From Exiguobacterium artemiae 255-15 (GTDB taxonomy: Bacteria; Bacillota; Bacilli; Exiguobacteriales; Exiguobacteriaceae): a DNA stretch of 64,000 nucleotides. Of this stretch, positions 1 through 10,458 are shown piece after piece. Position 1 is the stretch's first letter; each line of letters opens with the position of its first letter. The position numbers and the translations under genes were made by a program. Under the pieces are notes generated by a model. The model made no database searches, was not told where the DNA came from, and saw nothing but the letters and a program-made list of their open reading frames with translations. The stretch covers positions 1,018,001 through 1,082,000 of the forward strand of contig NC_010556.1 of NCBI RefSeq assembly GCF_000019905.1, given 5' to 3'.

Positions 1-1068
1 TGCCAGTACGACGAGGTCGACCCAAATGTCCTGTAACCCGTAGCCCCGAGTCATGATATTTTGCAAGGCGTGCGCAGCATAAGTCAACGGCATCAACCGG
101 TTGATGACTTCCACCCAAAGCGGCGCATCACTCAAATCAAACAGTCCGCTGAAAAAGATCTGAGGTACGATTGCTAAAGGAATGAACTGAATCAATTGAA
201 ATTCCGTCCGGGAAAAACTCGACAGCAGTAAACCGAGTGACAAGGCGACGCTTGCCGTCAAAAGATTGACGAACAAAAGCAGGAAGTAATTCCCCTGTTG
301 CGTCACGTCAAGTACGTTGACGATGAACAGTTGGATGAGAATCGTTTGAATCGTGACGAATAAAAAGAAACCGACGAAATAACCGAAGACAATGCTCGAC
401 CGTTTGAGCGGAGTCGCAAGTGTCCGTTCCAGTGTGCCGCTCGACCGTTCCCGTAAAAAGCTGACACCGGCAATGATGAAAACAAATAAGAAGATAAAAA
501 AGCCCATTAAGGCAGGAGCGATTTGGTCAAACAATTCAGCGTCCGGATTGCCGTATAAAAACTGGATGTCGGGTTTAGTGACGGCCGGTGCGACAGGTTG
601 CGGTGTTTCAAACGTTTGATTCGTCAACTGGGTCAGCTGTTGCTGCAACTGTTTAACGGCTGCCGTAAGTTTCGTATTGGCAGCAGACGTTTGTTGTCCT
701 TGAATCGTGATCAAGGTTTCTTGAATGACTTGGAGCGCTGCTACATTTTTTGAAATATCGCCGCCTTCAATCAAAATCTGCGGCTGATTCTGTTGAAAGG
801 TGATCAGGGAATCGATTTCGCGATCCTTCATAGCGGTGACACCGGTCGCTCTGTCTGTAAAGGTACGGGTATCGGTTTTTGTTTTTAACGTGTCTTGAAA
901 GGATGCCGGCAGATCGACCGTACCGATCGTCACATCATCTGAGCTCGAGCCGAGAATCGTTGACAGTAAGAACAGGACAAACAGCGGAGCGAGAAACATC
1001 ATCGCAATCGTCCGTTTATCCCGAAAAATTTGTGAAATGACACGTTCCGCTACCGTCAGAGTTTGCAT
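1..1068 (-). CDS. ABC-2 type transporter permease (partial, C-terminus beyond window)
   Basis: Membrane subunit of an ABC-2 exporter; the 3' end is cut by the left edge. Translation from the ATG at 1068 gives a short N-terminal cytoplasmic stretch, a first membrane span near residues 20-38 (ending in FLLSTILGSSSDD), a long polar extracytoplasmic domain rich in Gln and Thr, then several spans, with the cytoplasmic motif FLRERSSGTLERTLATPLKR that is typical of ABC-2 permeases. Its start overlaps the stop of the ATPase gene as TGATG, so the two are translationally coupled and form one exporter. Substrate is unknown; the nearest described relatives are drug or lipid exporters of the YhfL/NatB style. 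Confidence 0.85.
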   Translation of the reverse strand, partial: MQTLTVAERVISQIFRDKRTIAMMFLAPLFVLFLLSTILGSSSDDVTIGTVDLPASFQDTLKTKTDTRTFTDRATGVTAMKDREIDSLITFQQNQPQILIEGGDISKNVAALQVIQETLITIQGQQTSAANTKLTAAVKQLQQQLTQLTNQTFETPQPVAPAVTKPDIQFLYGNPDAELFDQIAPALMGFFIFLFVFIIAGVSFLRERSSGTLERTLATPLKRSSIVFGYFVGFFLFVTIQTILIQLFIVNVLDVTQQGNYFLLLFVNLLTASVALSLGLLLSSFSRTEFQLIQFIPLAIVPQIFFSGLFDLSDAPLWVEVINRLMPLTYAAHALQNIMTRGYGLQDIWVDLVVLA

Positions 1069-1769
1069 CAGACTCGCTCCTTTTGAATGAAAGCTTCGTC
1101 GATGGAACCAAAGCGCTGAATCAGATCATCCGGTGTACCGGCTTCGATCAGGCGGCCGTGCTGAATCAACAACAGACGATCGCAACGCTCGGCTTCATCC
1201 ATGACGTGTGTCGTGACGAGTACTGTTACACCGGATTGACGCAGTTGTTCAAATTCATGCCAAAATGTTTTTTTGAGCGCAGGATCAATCCCGACTGTCG
1301 GCTCATCGAGCAGTAAAAGACTCGGTTCATGAATCAAAGCGATGGCAAGACTGAGCCGCCGCTTCATTCCGCCGGAAAACTGATGAATCGGGCGATCAGC
1401 ATCTTTTTTTAAATCGACGAATTCAAGGACGGTTTCGATCCGGGCCCGGAGCCGTGCTTTTTTCAAACCGTACAATTTTCCAAAGTATTTGAGATTCCCT
1501 CTTGCCGTCAAGTCTTCATAGAGCGCATCAGATTGTGCCATATAACCGATTTTCTCGGCTTGTGCGAGTGAGGGTTGTCGTGTTCCGAGAACGGTAATCG
1601 TCCCGGTCGTCGGTTGCTGCAGACCGATCAAGGACTTGATTAAAGTCGTTTTGCCGGAGCCGCTTGGTCCGATCAATCCGACGATTTCCCCCCGACCGAT
1701 TGAAAACTGGACATCGGTCAAGACCGTTCGTTTTCCGAATGTCTGTGAGTAATGGGTTACATCAATCAT
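1068..1769 (-). CDS. ABC-2 exporter ATP-binding protein
   Basis: ATPase subunit (233 aa) powering the adjacent ABC-2 permease. Walker A GPSGSGKTT lies near residues 34-42, the signature is FSGGMKRR, and Walker B is LLLLDEPTVGIDP, followed by the H-loop VTTHVMDEAERC. The FSGGMKRR signature and the 'EAERCDR' switch are characteristic of the drug/lipid exporter branch (NatA/CcmA-like). It follows the half-MFS gene by 15 bases and overlaps the permease by one base, so it belongs to the long minus-strand operon. Substrate cannot be told from sequence. Confidence 0.9.
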   Translation of the reverse strand: MIDVTHYSQTFGKRTVLTDVQFSIGRGEIVGLIGPSGSGKTTLIKSLIGLQQPTTGTITVLGTRQPSLAQAEKIGYMAQSDALYEDLTARGNLKYFGKLYGLKKARLRARIETVLEFVDLKKDADRPIHQFSGGMKRRLSLAIALIHEPSLLLLDEPTVGIDPALKKTFWHEFEQLRQSGVTVLVTTHVMDEAERCDRLLLIQHGRLIEAGTPDDLIQRFGSIDEAFIQKERV

Positions 1770-1784
1770 GCCATCACATCCCTT

Positions 1785-2381
1785 CTACTTCTTTATACCC
1801 ACTTCGCTGCTTGACGATGAAGGATCCGCCTGTTTTTTTTCGGAACGCGGCCGATCCCAAAGTAAACGGACCGTTACATAAAAATAAACGGCAGAGATGA
1901 TATAAAAGAGACTGCCAATCGTCAAAAAATCAATCAGATAACCGGCGGCGATGATGCCGAGCGCCGACCAGAGGGACGTCTTAAAGTGATAGCGGCCGAT
2001 TGTCCGACCGACCGTTGTCAGAGCGAGTTCCTGCCGGGCGAGAATGGTTTTTTCCGTATTCTTTTGGAATGCCCCGAGTATTCCCATAATGATTTGAATC
2101 AGGTAGACGTGACTGATGGACGTGACGATCGGAACATACAATAAAATCAGTGCCATACCGAACGTATGGAAAATCAGCAGGGACCGGTCGCCGAACCGGT
2201 CGCTTAAACGACCGATACCGAGATAGGCGAACGCTGACGTCAGCGTGAAGAGACCGTAGGCCAGACCGAACTGGGCATAGGAATCCCCGATTTGCCGGAC
2301 GAGTAACAAATAAAAGGGGAAAATGATACTGCTGCTCATTAAGATCATACTTTGAATACGAACAAAAAGTGGATAATTCAT
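1785..2381 (-). CDS. Half-length MFS-type membrane protein (6 TM)
   Basis: A 198-aa protein with about six hydrophobic spans (roughly residues 9-29, 40-58, 68-88, 90-110, 133-152, 155-175). The loop between spans 2 and 3 carries GRLSDRFGDR, the conserved MFS motif A (G-x-L-x-D-R-x-G-x-R). Ordinary MFS carriers have 12 spans and about 400 residues, so this is one half. A good ribosome site (TAAGGAG) precedes the ATG and the neighbouring genes start within 10-15 bases on either side, so the second half has not simply been missed by a frameshift. It could work as a homodimer or be a degenerate remnant. Function unknown. Confidence 0.7.
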   Translation of the reverse strand: MNYPLFVRIQSMILMSSSIIFPFYLLLVRQIGDSYAQFGLAYGLFTLTSAFAYLGIGRLSDRFGDRSLLIFHTFGMALILLYVPIVTSISHVYLIQIIMGILGAFQKNTEKTILARQELALTTVGRTIGRYHFKTSLWSALGIIAAGYLIDFLTIGSLFYIISAVYFYVTVRLLWDRPRSEKKQADPSSSSSEVGIKK

Positions 2382-2391
2382 CGTTGTCTCC

Positions 2392-3819
2392 TTACTTCAA
2401 ATAGTCCAGATAGAATTGGTTCATGAAAAGTCCTTTCGGATCCTGTCGTTGTTTCGCGGCTTTAAAAGCAGCGGCATTCGGATAGGCTGCGGTGAACTGA
2501 TCACGTGTCGCAAACGGATAGTACGGCAGGTAGTAACTGCCCTGATGTTCGAGTGTCGCATCGATCAATTTCTGGACGATCCGCTTCGTTTCGTTGATGG
2601 ATGCCGGATCCGTTTCCGTATTGATCAGCCAGACGAGGGCAAACATATCCTGTTTGGCATAAGACAAGGCGGCCGTTCTATCCTGCTCGACATAGCGGAT
2701 CGTAATGTTTAAGACATTTAATTCGTCGGTCGTTAAAATCGTCCGCAACTGATCGATATAGGAAACAAACGAATCAACCGGAACAAAATATTCCTGGAGT
2801 AACTCCGTCCGGCCGGGACTGATATATTCCATGAAAGCACTGTCGGACCGCATGACATTATTCCGGGATTCATACGTCCCGCTCTGCTTCAGGAAATACG
2901 ACTTTTGGAAGGACCACAACTTATTTTTGCCGAAGTCACTGTACCGGGAGAGACCGAGTAAGGCTTTCGGCAGAGCAATGATTGTTTCCTGCTTAAGCGG
3001 TTCCTCTTCAATCGGAACCGTTCGTTCGGCTTTATGATAATTCGTCACATACATCTCTTTGAAAAACCCGTCCGGCGCGACGGAAATACGTCCGATATGC
3101 ATCCGGACGTCAGCATCACCGAGTACATGTTGACGGAAATAAGCCGGATAATCATGATAGTCCAAAGCGACGGTCTGCTCGGTATACCATTCGTCGTCGG
3201 TCAGTTTCAGGGTGACATCCAAAATGATGCCGAACAGTCCGTATCCGCCGGGGACGAGGCGGAATAAATCCGCATTTTCGTTTCGGCTGACATGGACGAC
3301 GGTACCGTCTGCCTTCAACAGCCGGAAGGAATCGACGGTATCGAGCAGGGAACCGTAGCGGATATCCCGGCCATGGACATTGACGCTGAGGGCACCACCG
3401 ACCGTAAAGATGTTTTGGGATTGCATGACCTGAACCGCCAGTCCGTCCGGCTGAATCCGCTCCTGAATTTCGGCCCAGGTGATTCCGCTTTGGACTGTAA
3501 TCCGGTGCTTGTCCGGTGTATATGCCAAAATCCGGTCGTAATCCGTCATATCGAGAACTGTCGTATCCGGGAGATAGGTCTGTCCGCCCTGACTGTGTTG
3601 CATACCGGCGACGGACACGGTTTCCTGCCGCTGTTTTGCTTGTGCAACCCAGGACTTGAGATCGTTCGTCGATGTTGCCGAACGAATCTGTTTGACACGG
3701 GTCGGGAGTAACTTCGACTGATCGGAACTGGTGAGGACCGGGTGTTGATAAGTCCAAAGTGAAAAACTAAAAACCGTCATATACACTGCAATGACGGCAC
3801 CAACAGCTATTCGTTTCAT
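2392..3819 (-). CDS. Membrane-anchored FAD-linked oxidase (PCMH type)
   Basis: 475-aa flavoprotein. Residues 1-25 are a hydrophobic signal anchor (IAVGAVIAVYMTVFSFSLW). The rest matches the vanillyl-alcohol-oxidase/PCMH fold: an FAD-binding segment around residues 65-180 with VSVAGMQHSQGGQTYLP, VNVHGRDIRYGSLLDTV and VPGGYGLFGIILDVTLKL, and a C-terminal substrate domain ending with MNQFYLDYLK. Family members oxidise sugars, alcohols or polyprenyl-phospho sugars (such as DprE1); the substrate here is not known. The anchor suggests a location at or outside the membrane, which is unusual for this fold in Firmicutes. It lies 8-10 bases from its neighbours in the operon. Confidence 0.75.
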   Translation of the reverse strand: MKRIAVGAVIAVYMTVFSFSLWTYQHPVLTSSDQSKLLPTRVKQIRSATSTNDLKSWVAQAKQRQETVSVAGMQHSQGGQTYLPDTTVLDMTDYDRILAYTPDKHRITVQSGITWAEIQERIQPDGLAVQVMQSQNIFTVGGALSVNVHGRDIRYGSLLDTVDSFRLLKADGTVVHVSRNENADLFRLVPGGYGLFGIILDVTLKLTDDEWYTEQTVALDYHDYPAYFRQHVLGDADVRMHIGRISVAPDGFFKEMYVTNYHKAERTVPIEEEPLKQETIIALPKALLGLSRYSDFGKNKLWSFQKSYFLKQSGTYESRNNVMRSDSAFMEYISPGRTELLQEYFVPVDSFVSYIDQLRTILTTDELNVLNITIRYVEQDRTAALSYAKQDMFALVWLINTETDPASINETKRIVQKLIDATLEHQGSYYLPYYPFATRDQFTAAYPNAAAFKAAKQRQDPKGLFMNQFYLDYLK

Positions 3820-3827
3820 ACATCCTC

Positions 3828-4850
3828 CTAAGATTTGATTGAGATGTCGACCGGATCAAACGGATCGGATAAGCGGCTCGCTGCGGCTTCCGCGTCTGCT
3901 GCAGTAAGCGGAACAGTGGGAATCATTTGTTGTCGCCGCAAGCGGTAAGCACGCTCGAGGCGGCTCGTCAGTAGATTGGCAAAGAACACGAGCAAAGCCA
4001 AGGTGATCGCCGGGACTAAAAACAGATGGTTGATCCAGGAAACGGCCGTGAACTGAAAGAAATAATAACCGAACTGGGAAGCCCATTCAAAAATCGTCGG
4101 GGCAGCATTACCTTCGAACAAGACAAGTGTTCCGCCGAAAAATATGCCAAACAACGAGAGATGGATCAGGACCATCAATGTCTGGACAAACTGTTGCATG
4201 AAGACAATCGTCAACGTCGGCAACAGGTGCGGCCAGATGTGTGTCCGGAATTGATAGCCCGGACGCCCGCCGAGTGTCCGGGCGACAAGCATGAACTCTT
4301 GAGCGAGCAGTTGCCGGGTTTCACCGATGAAATACAGCACGAGTGCCGGTAAACCGAGTAACGTCAAGACACTGATCTCAAGGAAGACCCTTGAGAACGT
4401 AGACGGAATCTCGGCGGGATCGACGAACTGGAACGCCGGTAACAGAATGAATAACGCGATCAGCGAAATCGGAAGGATCAGGAAACCGTCTAACAGCAGT
4501 CGTAAGGCCGTATACAACCGTTTCTTCCGAAAAGCGAGCGGGATGCCAATCAGCAGCGCGAGAGCGATTCGGGCGAAGGCAATGCTGACGCAAATCCCGA
4601 TTGTCCACTTGGCACCTTCAATCATCACCTGAAACAAATCATTTCCGGAACGATCCGTCCCGAGCCACCGCTCTGCAGACGGTTCAAGCGGTGAGGTGGC
4701 GATAAATGTTCCATCCTTTGAATAGAGGTTCTGAATTTGATCGACCTGTCCATCACGAAAGACGGAATTGGCAAAACTGAGTATCAGTAAGGTCCCGAAG
4801 AACAGCAGACACATCCAAAAGACGGGGTCACGCAGTAAAACACGTCTCAT
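3828..4850 (-). CDS. DppC-like ABC permease subunit
   Basis: Inner-membrane permease of the peptide/nickel importer type (BPD_transp_1). Near the N-terminus, WLGTDRSGNDLF is the classic DppC/OppC signature; about six spans follow, with the EAA-like loop FMLVARTLGGRPGYQFRTHIWPHLLPTL. The start at 4850 (340 aa, MRRVLLRDPVFW) is preferred over an in-frame ATG at 4883, because it has GGAG eight bases upstream and overlaps the previous stop as ATGA. It pairs with the DppB-like gene just upstream. No solute-binding protein or ATPase of this class is present nearby, so the importer is incomplete locally. Confidence 0.85.
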   Translation of the reverse strand: MRRVLLRDPVFWMCLLFFGTLLILSFANSVFRDGQVDQIQNLYSKDGTFIATSPLEPSAERWLGTDRSGNDLFQVMIEGAKWTIGICVSIAFARIALALLIGIPLAFRKKRLYTALRLLLDGFLILPISLIALFILLPAFQFVDPAEIPSTFSRVFLEISVLTLLGLPALVLYFIGETRQLLAQEFMLVARTLGGRPGYQFRTHIWPHLLPTLTIVFMQQFVQTLMVLIHLSLFGIFFGGTLVLFEGNAAPTIFEWASQFGYYFFQFTAVSWINHLFLVPAITLALLVFFANLLTSRLERAYRLRRQQMIPTVPLTAADAEAAASRLSDPFDPVDISIKS

Positions 4851-5713
4851 GAGATTTCTCCTTTCCACGAGCGGGGGATACAAAGTTCTGCCACTGTATC
4901 CAAAATGAAAAAGGGTACGTAAATGAGGAGCAACAAGACGAGTAATACCGAAAAATCTTGATTAATCAAGATAAAACGGAATAGTCCCTGGACGTTAAAA
5001 GCATACTCGATGACGACCAGGCTCGACAGAATCGTAATAGTGTTGGTCCGGAAAAACAGATAAAACCGATAAAACAGATTGGGCATTAAATGTTGCCAAA
5101 ACAGTTGGGTCGAGTGCATTCCTTTAGCACGGGCCAACTCCAGATAGCTCGCATGCTGTTCTTCCTGAATCCGACCGGTCAACCATTTGATGAAGAAAAA
5201 GACAGTCGTCAATGATAAAGTCAAAATCGGCAGGAAACGAATCGAATCTGCGAATCCGCCGGCAATTTCAATTTGATTAAATCCGGTCATCTTAAATAAA
5301 AAAACGATGATGGACTGGGAAACGATGATCCAAAATAAATCGGGAATCATTTCAAGGAGCCGGGCGGATTGTGTCAGGATGGACCGGGTTTTTGATCCTG
5401 TCCGGTAAAATAAGAAGGCATAAAGCAACGCCACGACCGATGAACAGATCAGCGCACTGGTGAAAATGACGAGCGTTTCCTGGATGAACGGCTGGAGATC
5501 AGGCATCAGCGGTCTTTTTTCAGAAGCGGTGACATTGTAATAGGTCAACGGGGCGGAAGTCGTCAACAGACCAAGCTGTTGTTGGACCATTTTGAAATAG
5601 CCCGGAAAATCCGGTCGCATCTGAACGATTAAACCCGGCAGAGCACTGATCCCGACTAAAACAAGAAAAGCAAATACAAGTTGAGTGGCTTTACGAATGA
5701 TAAACGACGACAT
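4847..5713 (-). CDS. DppB-like ABC permease subunit
   Basis: 288-aa membrane protein with an N-terminal span, a periplasmic-side segment (residues 35-80) and about five further spans. The cytoplasmic coupling loop YLELARAKGMHSTQLFWQHL corresponds to the EAA motif of DppB/OppB permeases. The consensus ribosome site AGGAGG is close to the ATG. The stop overlaps the start of the DppC-like gene (ATGA), which implies a heterodimeric channel. No cognate ATPase or binding protein is encoded in the unit; it may borrow an ATPase from another oligopeptide system or serve a non-transport role together with the MoxR/DUF58 pair. The latter is inference. Confidence 0.85.
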   Translation of the reverse strand: MSSFIIRKATQLVFAFLVLVGISALPGLIVQMRPDFPGYFKMVQQQLGLLTTSAPLTYYNVTASEKRPLMPDLQPFIQETLVIFTSALICSSVVALLYAFLFYRTGSKTRSILTQSARLLEMIPDLFWIIVSQSIIVFLFKMTGFNQIEIAGGFADSIRFLPILTLSLTTVFFFIKWLTGRIQEEQHASYLELARAKGMHSTQLFWQHLMPNLFYRFYLFFRTNTITILSSLVVIEYAFNVQGLFRFILINQDFSVLLVLLLLIYVPFFILDTVAELCIPRSWKGEIS

Positions 5714-5736
5714 ATTGTTCCTCCTACATTAGCAGT

Positions 5737-6804
5737 TTAACCGATAGCCTGAATGAGATCATTGCCAATTTGAATCAATTGACTGTTGCGGTGTTTCCGG
5801 CGTGTGATGTACCGTTCGAATTGTCCGGTCGGAATATAGGTATCCCGCGTTGACAGCGTCGACAGCGTCAATAAGATTTGTTTCAGTTGAGGCTGTCCTT
5901 CTTGCAATTTCAAATGAGTCATCCGGTTGTTTACATCCAGATGATTGATGAACAATTCAACCTTACATCCTTCCTTGATCAGTTCACTGACCAGAAAGGC
6001 TGTCTGATCAAGAAATGTCTCGAAATTCGTATGCAATCCGTAACCGCTTGGTCCGGACAGATTCAAGGCGAGCGTAAACGTATCCTGGTTACTCGTCTCA
6101 AAGACTTTTGCCTGTAGCCGGCCGGTCTTTGCTGTCGCATACCAATCAATTTCTTTGGATGGTTCTGACGTATACGGTTTAGCGCCCAGTTGAACCAGTT
6201 TGTTTTTCAGCGGTGAGTAGCGATCCGCGCGGTCCCCGATCCGCAGACGGTTTAACAGGAGCGGTGTCGCCTGTGCCGTCAACGAAGGAAGAACCGTAAA
6301 TTGAGGAAAGTCATCAAAGGTAAAAAGATAGACAACCATCCGCCAAGGGAGCCGGATGGTTAATGTGAGTTCACCAAAATGAGCCGGTCCCCGCCGCATC
6401 GCTTGAATCGGAATCTCGAGTTGTTCGTCCGATTCAATGACGGCGTGATAGGTATGCGGATGGAGCGGGTCCATGTCGGGAAAAATCAGGCCATCTTCCG
6501 TATGCAACCGCAGCGTGGTTTTTAACCCCAACTTTTGCAGGGCTTCGAGACCCAAAAGTTGCAGGCGTAATGAGGCCGATTCCTGATTAAACATCAATGG
6601 TTCGTAATGTTTCCACTCTAAGGCAATGTCCCGCTGTAATTGTTTTTCGGTCTGACCGACGACATAATGGATGGTTCCAACGGCAGCAAACAGAAAACCG
6701 AGCAACGAGAGTCCCGGGATAAATAAGAAAACGAACGTCAAGATGACATAGACGGAAAAGAGCCGGCGCTCGAGCCAAAAAGGAACGGAACGTTCGATGT
6801 GCAT
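5737..6804 (-). CDS. DUF58 domain protein
   Basis: 355-aa protein with two close membrane spans (about residues 12-45) followed by a cytoplasmic-or-surface domain. The DUF58 core is seen as PSKEIDWYATAKTGRLQAKVFE, and a von-Willebrand-A-like tail follows. DUF58 proteins are nearly always encoded next to MoxR ATPases, as here, and are thought to be clients or effectors of MoxR chaperones. The ATG at 6804 (MHIERSVPFW) is chosen over an upstream in-frame ATG at 6861, which would overlap moxR by 53 bases: GGAG lies about nine bases ahead of 6804, and the gene then begins only a few bases after the moxR stop. Confidence 0.85.
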   Translation of the reverse strand: MHIERSVPFWLERRLFSVYVILTFVFLFIPGLSLLGFLFAAVGTIHYVVGQTEKQLQRDIALEWKHYEPLMFNQESASLRLQLLGLEALQKLGLKTTLRLHTEDGLIFPDMDPLHPHTYHAVIESDEQLEIPIQAMRRGPAHFGELTLTIRLPWRMVVYLFTFDDFPQFTVLPSLTAQATPLLLNRLRIGDRADRYSPLKNKLVQLGAKPYTSEPSKEIDWYATAKTGRLQAKVFETSNQDTFTLALNLSGPSGYGLHTNFETFLDQTAFLVSELIKEGCKVELFINHLDVNNRMTHLKLQEGQPQLKQILLTLSTLSTRDTYIPTGQFERYITRRKHRNSQLIQIGNDLIQAIG

Positions 6805-6808
6805 CCTG

Positions 6809-7732
6809 TCACTCCATTTCGACCGGAACCGGGATATCGTCAAGCAGATGAAGTAACACATCGGCTTTTGTCGTTTTGATACCGCCTTCGAGTGTCAGTG
6901 TCAAGCGGTGGGACAACACATGTTTTGCCAAGTATTTGACGTCCTCCGGAATGATGAAATCGCGGCCGCTCAGAAACGCAAAGCTTTGTGATGCCCGAAG
7001 CAAAGCAATCGCCCCGCGGGGACTGACTCCGACTTCGACAAGGGCGTGATGACGGGTCGCTTGGACGATGGCGAGCAGGTAATCGAGGACGTCCTGAGAG
7101 GCGTGGACACGCCGGGCTTCTTCCTGCCAGGTAATCAGGTCACCGCCTGTTGCGATGCCGATTGCCTGTTTCCGGACATTGGCCAAGACTTCGTTCAACA
7201 GTTGCCGTTCGTGTTCAAGATTCGGATAACCGACTTCAATCGCCACCATGAACCGGTCAAGCTGAGCGTCCGGTAGCGGGAACGTTCCGGAAGACTCAAT
7301 CGGGTTTTGCGTTGCGATGACAAAAAACGGAGCCGGCATCTGATACGTCGTTCCGCCGATCGAGACTTGACGTTCTTCCATCGCTTCGAGCAGAGCCGAC
7401 TGGGTGCGCGGGACAGCCCGGTTGATTTCATCAATCAACACGACGTTCGCGAACAGCGGTCCGCGTTTGTTCTCAAATTCCTGTGTTTTCATGTTAAAGA
7501 AGTCGGAGCCGATGACATCAGACGGCAGGAGGTCCGCTGTGAACTGAATCCGGGAAAAGGCACTGTCAAAACTGTTGGCAAGAGCTTTCGCGAGCATCGT
7601 CTTCCCGGTCCCCGGCACATCTTCGAGCAGAATATGGCCTTCGGCAATCAAGGCCGTTAAACACAAATCGATGACATTGGACTTTCCCAGATAAATCGTA
7701 TTGAGCTGGTCTTTTAATTGTTGTAGTTTCAC
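6809..7732 (-). CDS. MoxR-family AAA+ ATPase
   Basis: 307-aa AAA+ ATPase acting as a chaperone-like remodeler. It shows Walker A EDVPGTGKTMLAKAL, Walker B VVLIDEINRAVPRTQSALLEAMEERQV, sensor 1 FFVIATQNPIE, and the downstream helical lid with SPRGAIALLRASQSFAFLSGRDFI. The start is a GTG at 7732 rather than the in-frame ATG at 7747: a strong GGAGG lies eight bases before the GTG, and it falls inside the first codons of the longer version. As first gene of the eight-gene minus-strand unit it probably sets its expression. Partner: the adjacent DUF58 protein. Confidence 0.9.
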   Translation of the reverse strand: MKLQQLKDQLNTIYLGKSNVIDLCLTALIAEGHILLEDVPGTGKTMLAKALANSFDSAFSRIQFTADLLPSDVIGSDFFNMKTQEFENKRGPLFANVVLIDEINRAVPRTQSALLEAMEERQVSIGGTTYQMPAPFFVIATQNPIESSGTFPLPDAQLDRFMVAIEVGYPNLEHERQLLNEVLANVRKQAIGIATGGDLITWQEEARRVHASQDVLDYLLAIVQATRHHALVEVGVSPRGAIALLRASQSFAFLSGRDFIIPEDVKYLAKHVLSHRLTLTLEGGIKTTKADVLLHLLDDIPVPVEME

Positions 7733-7958
7733 TATGTACGCCTCCATATCATGAAATAAAATTCAAACAGCTGTTTTTCTCAGAAATCCAGAAAATACAT
7801 CATCTTAAGGAAAAAATATCCAATAATATTAACTGAATTTTAGCACAAATTGAAAACAAGAAGAAACTATTTTCTGATTCAGAAAAAAAGACCGGACGAT
7901 TACGGACTGAAAGGGAAGGGTAGTTGAATAAAAGAACAGATAAAGGGAGGCAGTTTGT

Positions 7959-8573
7959 ATGAAGCTGATTATTTTCGGAGCGACCGGACAAACCGGACAG
8001 GAGTTGGTCAAACAGGCAATCGCCCACGGGCATACGGTGACGGCATTCGTTCGTAACCCGGATAAACTCGAGTTGACGGACGGAAAACTGCAAGTCATCG
8101 AAGGGGATGTACTTAATCAGGAAGCGGTGAATCAAGCCATGCAGGGACAAGAGGCGGTGCTGACAGCCCTCGGAACCGAGAGTCTGTCTTACAGCGGCTT
8201 TCTCGAGCGGAGTCTCTTACGAATCGTAAACGCGATGAAGGTGAATGGCGTCGACCGGATCGGTTATGTCGCTTCTGCCGGAGTCGATCAGGAGCTTCCG
8301 GGTGCACAAGGATTACTTGCCCAACAAATTCTCAAGAATCCGCTAAAGGATCACCGGCAGGCGATTGAACTGTTGAAACAGGCCGATGTAGCGTATACGG
8401 TCGCGCGACCGCTTCGATTGATGAACGGTCCGTTGACCGGTTTGTATCGTCAGACGGACAATGGTGTCCCGGAACAGGCGAAGCAAATCAACCGGGCGGA
8501 CGTCGCCCACTTTTTGCTCGAAGCGATTGAGCAGGGGGAACATGTCCGGAGCAGCGTCGGACTGGCCGAATAA
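7959..8573 (+). CDS. NAD(P)-binding NmrA/SDR-like protein
   Basis: 204-aa atypical short-chain dehydrogenase fold. The N-terminus MKLIIFGATGQTGQELVKQA carries the GxTGxxG dinucleotide motif, followed by VTAFVRNPDKL, which usually discriminates NADP(H). It lacks the YxxxK catalytic pair of classical SDRs at the expected site, as usual for NmrA/TMR-like sensors and flavin-reductase-like members. The AAAGGGAGG ribosome site sits eight bases upstream. It stands alone on the plus strand between the divergent moxR unit and the convergent amylase gene. Enzyme or redox sensor: not decidable here. Confidence 0.85.
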   Translation: MKLIIFGATGQTGQELVKQAIAHGHTVTAFVRNPDKLELTDGKLQVIEGDVLNQEAVNQAMQGQEAVLTALGTESLSYSGFLERSLLRIVNAMKVNGVDRIGYVASAGVDQELPGAQGLLAQQILKNPLKDHRQAIELLKQADVAYTVARPLRLMNGPLTGLYRQTDNGVPEQAKQINRADVAHFLLEAIEQGEHVRSSVGLAE

Positions 8574-8574
8574 G

Positions 8575-8624
8575 AAAAGCCGATTTTCAAAGGACGGAAA
8601 AAGTCCTTTGAAAATCGGCTTTTT
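8575..8624. terminator. Bidirectional terminator between nmrA-like gene and amylase
   Basis: A perfect 21-bp stem (8575-8595 with 8603-8623) around a seven-base loop, flanked by A and T runs on both sides. It can terminate both convergent genes. Confidence 0.95.
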
Positions 8625-8632
8625 GTATGCAC

Positions 8633-10243
<1,611 letters not shown>

Positions 10244-10458
10244 TCATCCGCGACGTTTATTTCTGAACATCTTGTTTTCGTGACTTTTGAACCTGGAATA
10301 TTTTTTCAAGAGAAGAATAATCAATCGGTTGACCTGTTCTTAAGAAAAAAACAGGACCATCGGACTCTTGAACGAGATGATGAATTTTGGTTCAGTTTTA
10401 TTTGCCGGATTTTAAGGTCTTTTGTCCAGCTTCTCAAGAGGTAAAAGGAGGTGTAAAA

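Noticed and set aside
3152-3757. 201-aa open frame on the minus strand inside the FAD oxidase gene
   Set aside because: Same strand, other frame; composition is Arg/Pro-rich shadow sequence and there is no ribosome site.
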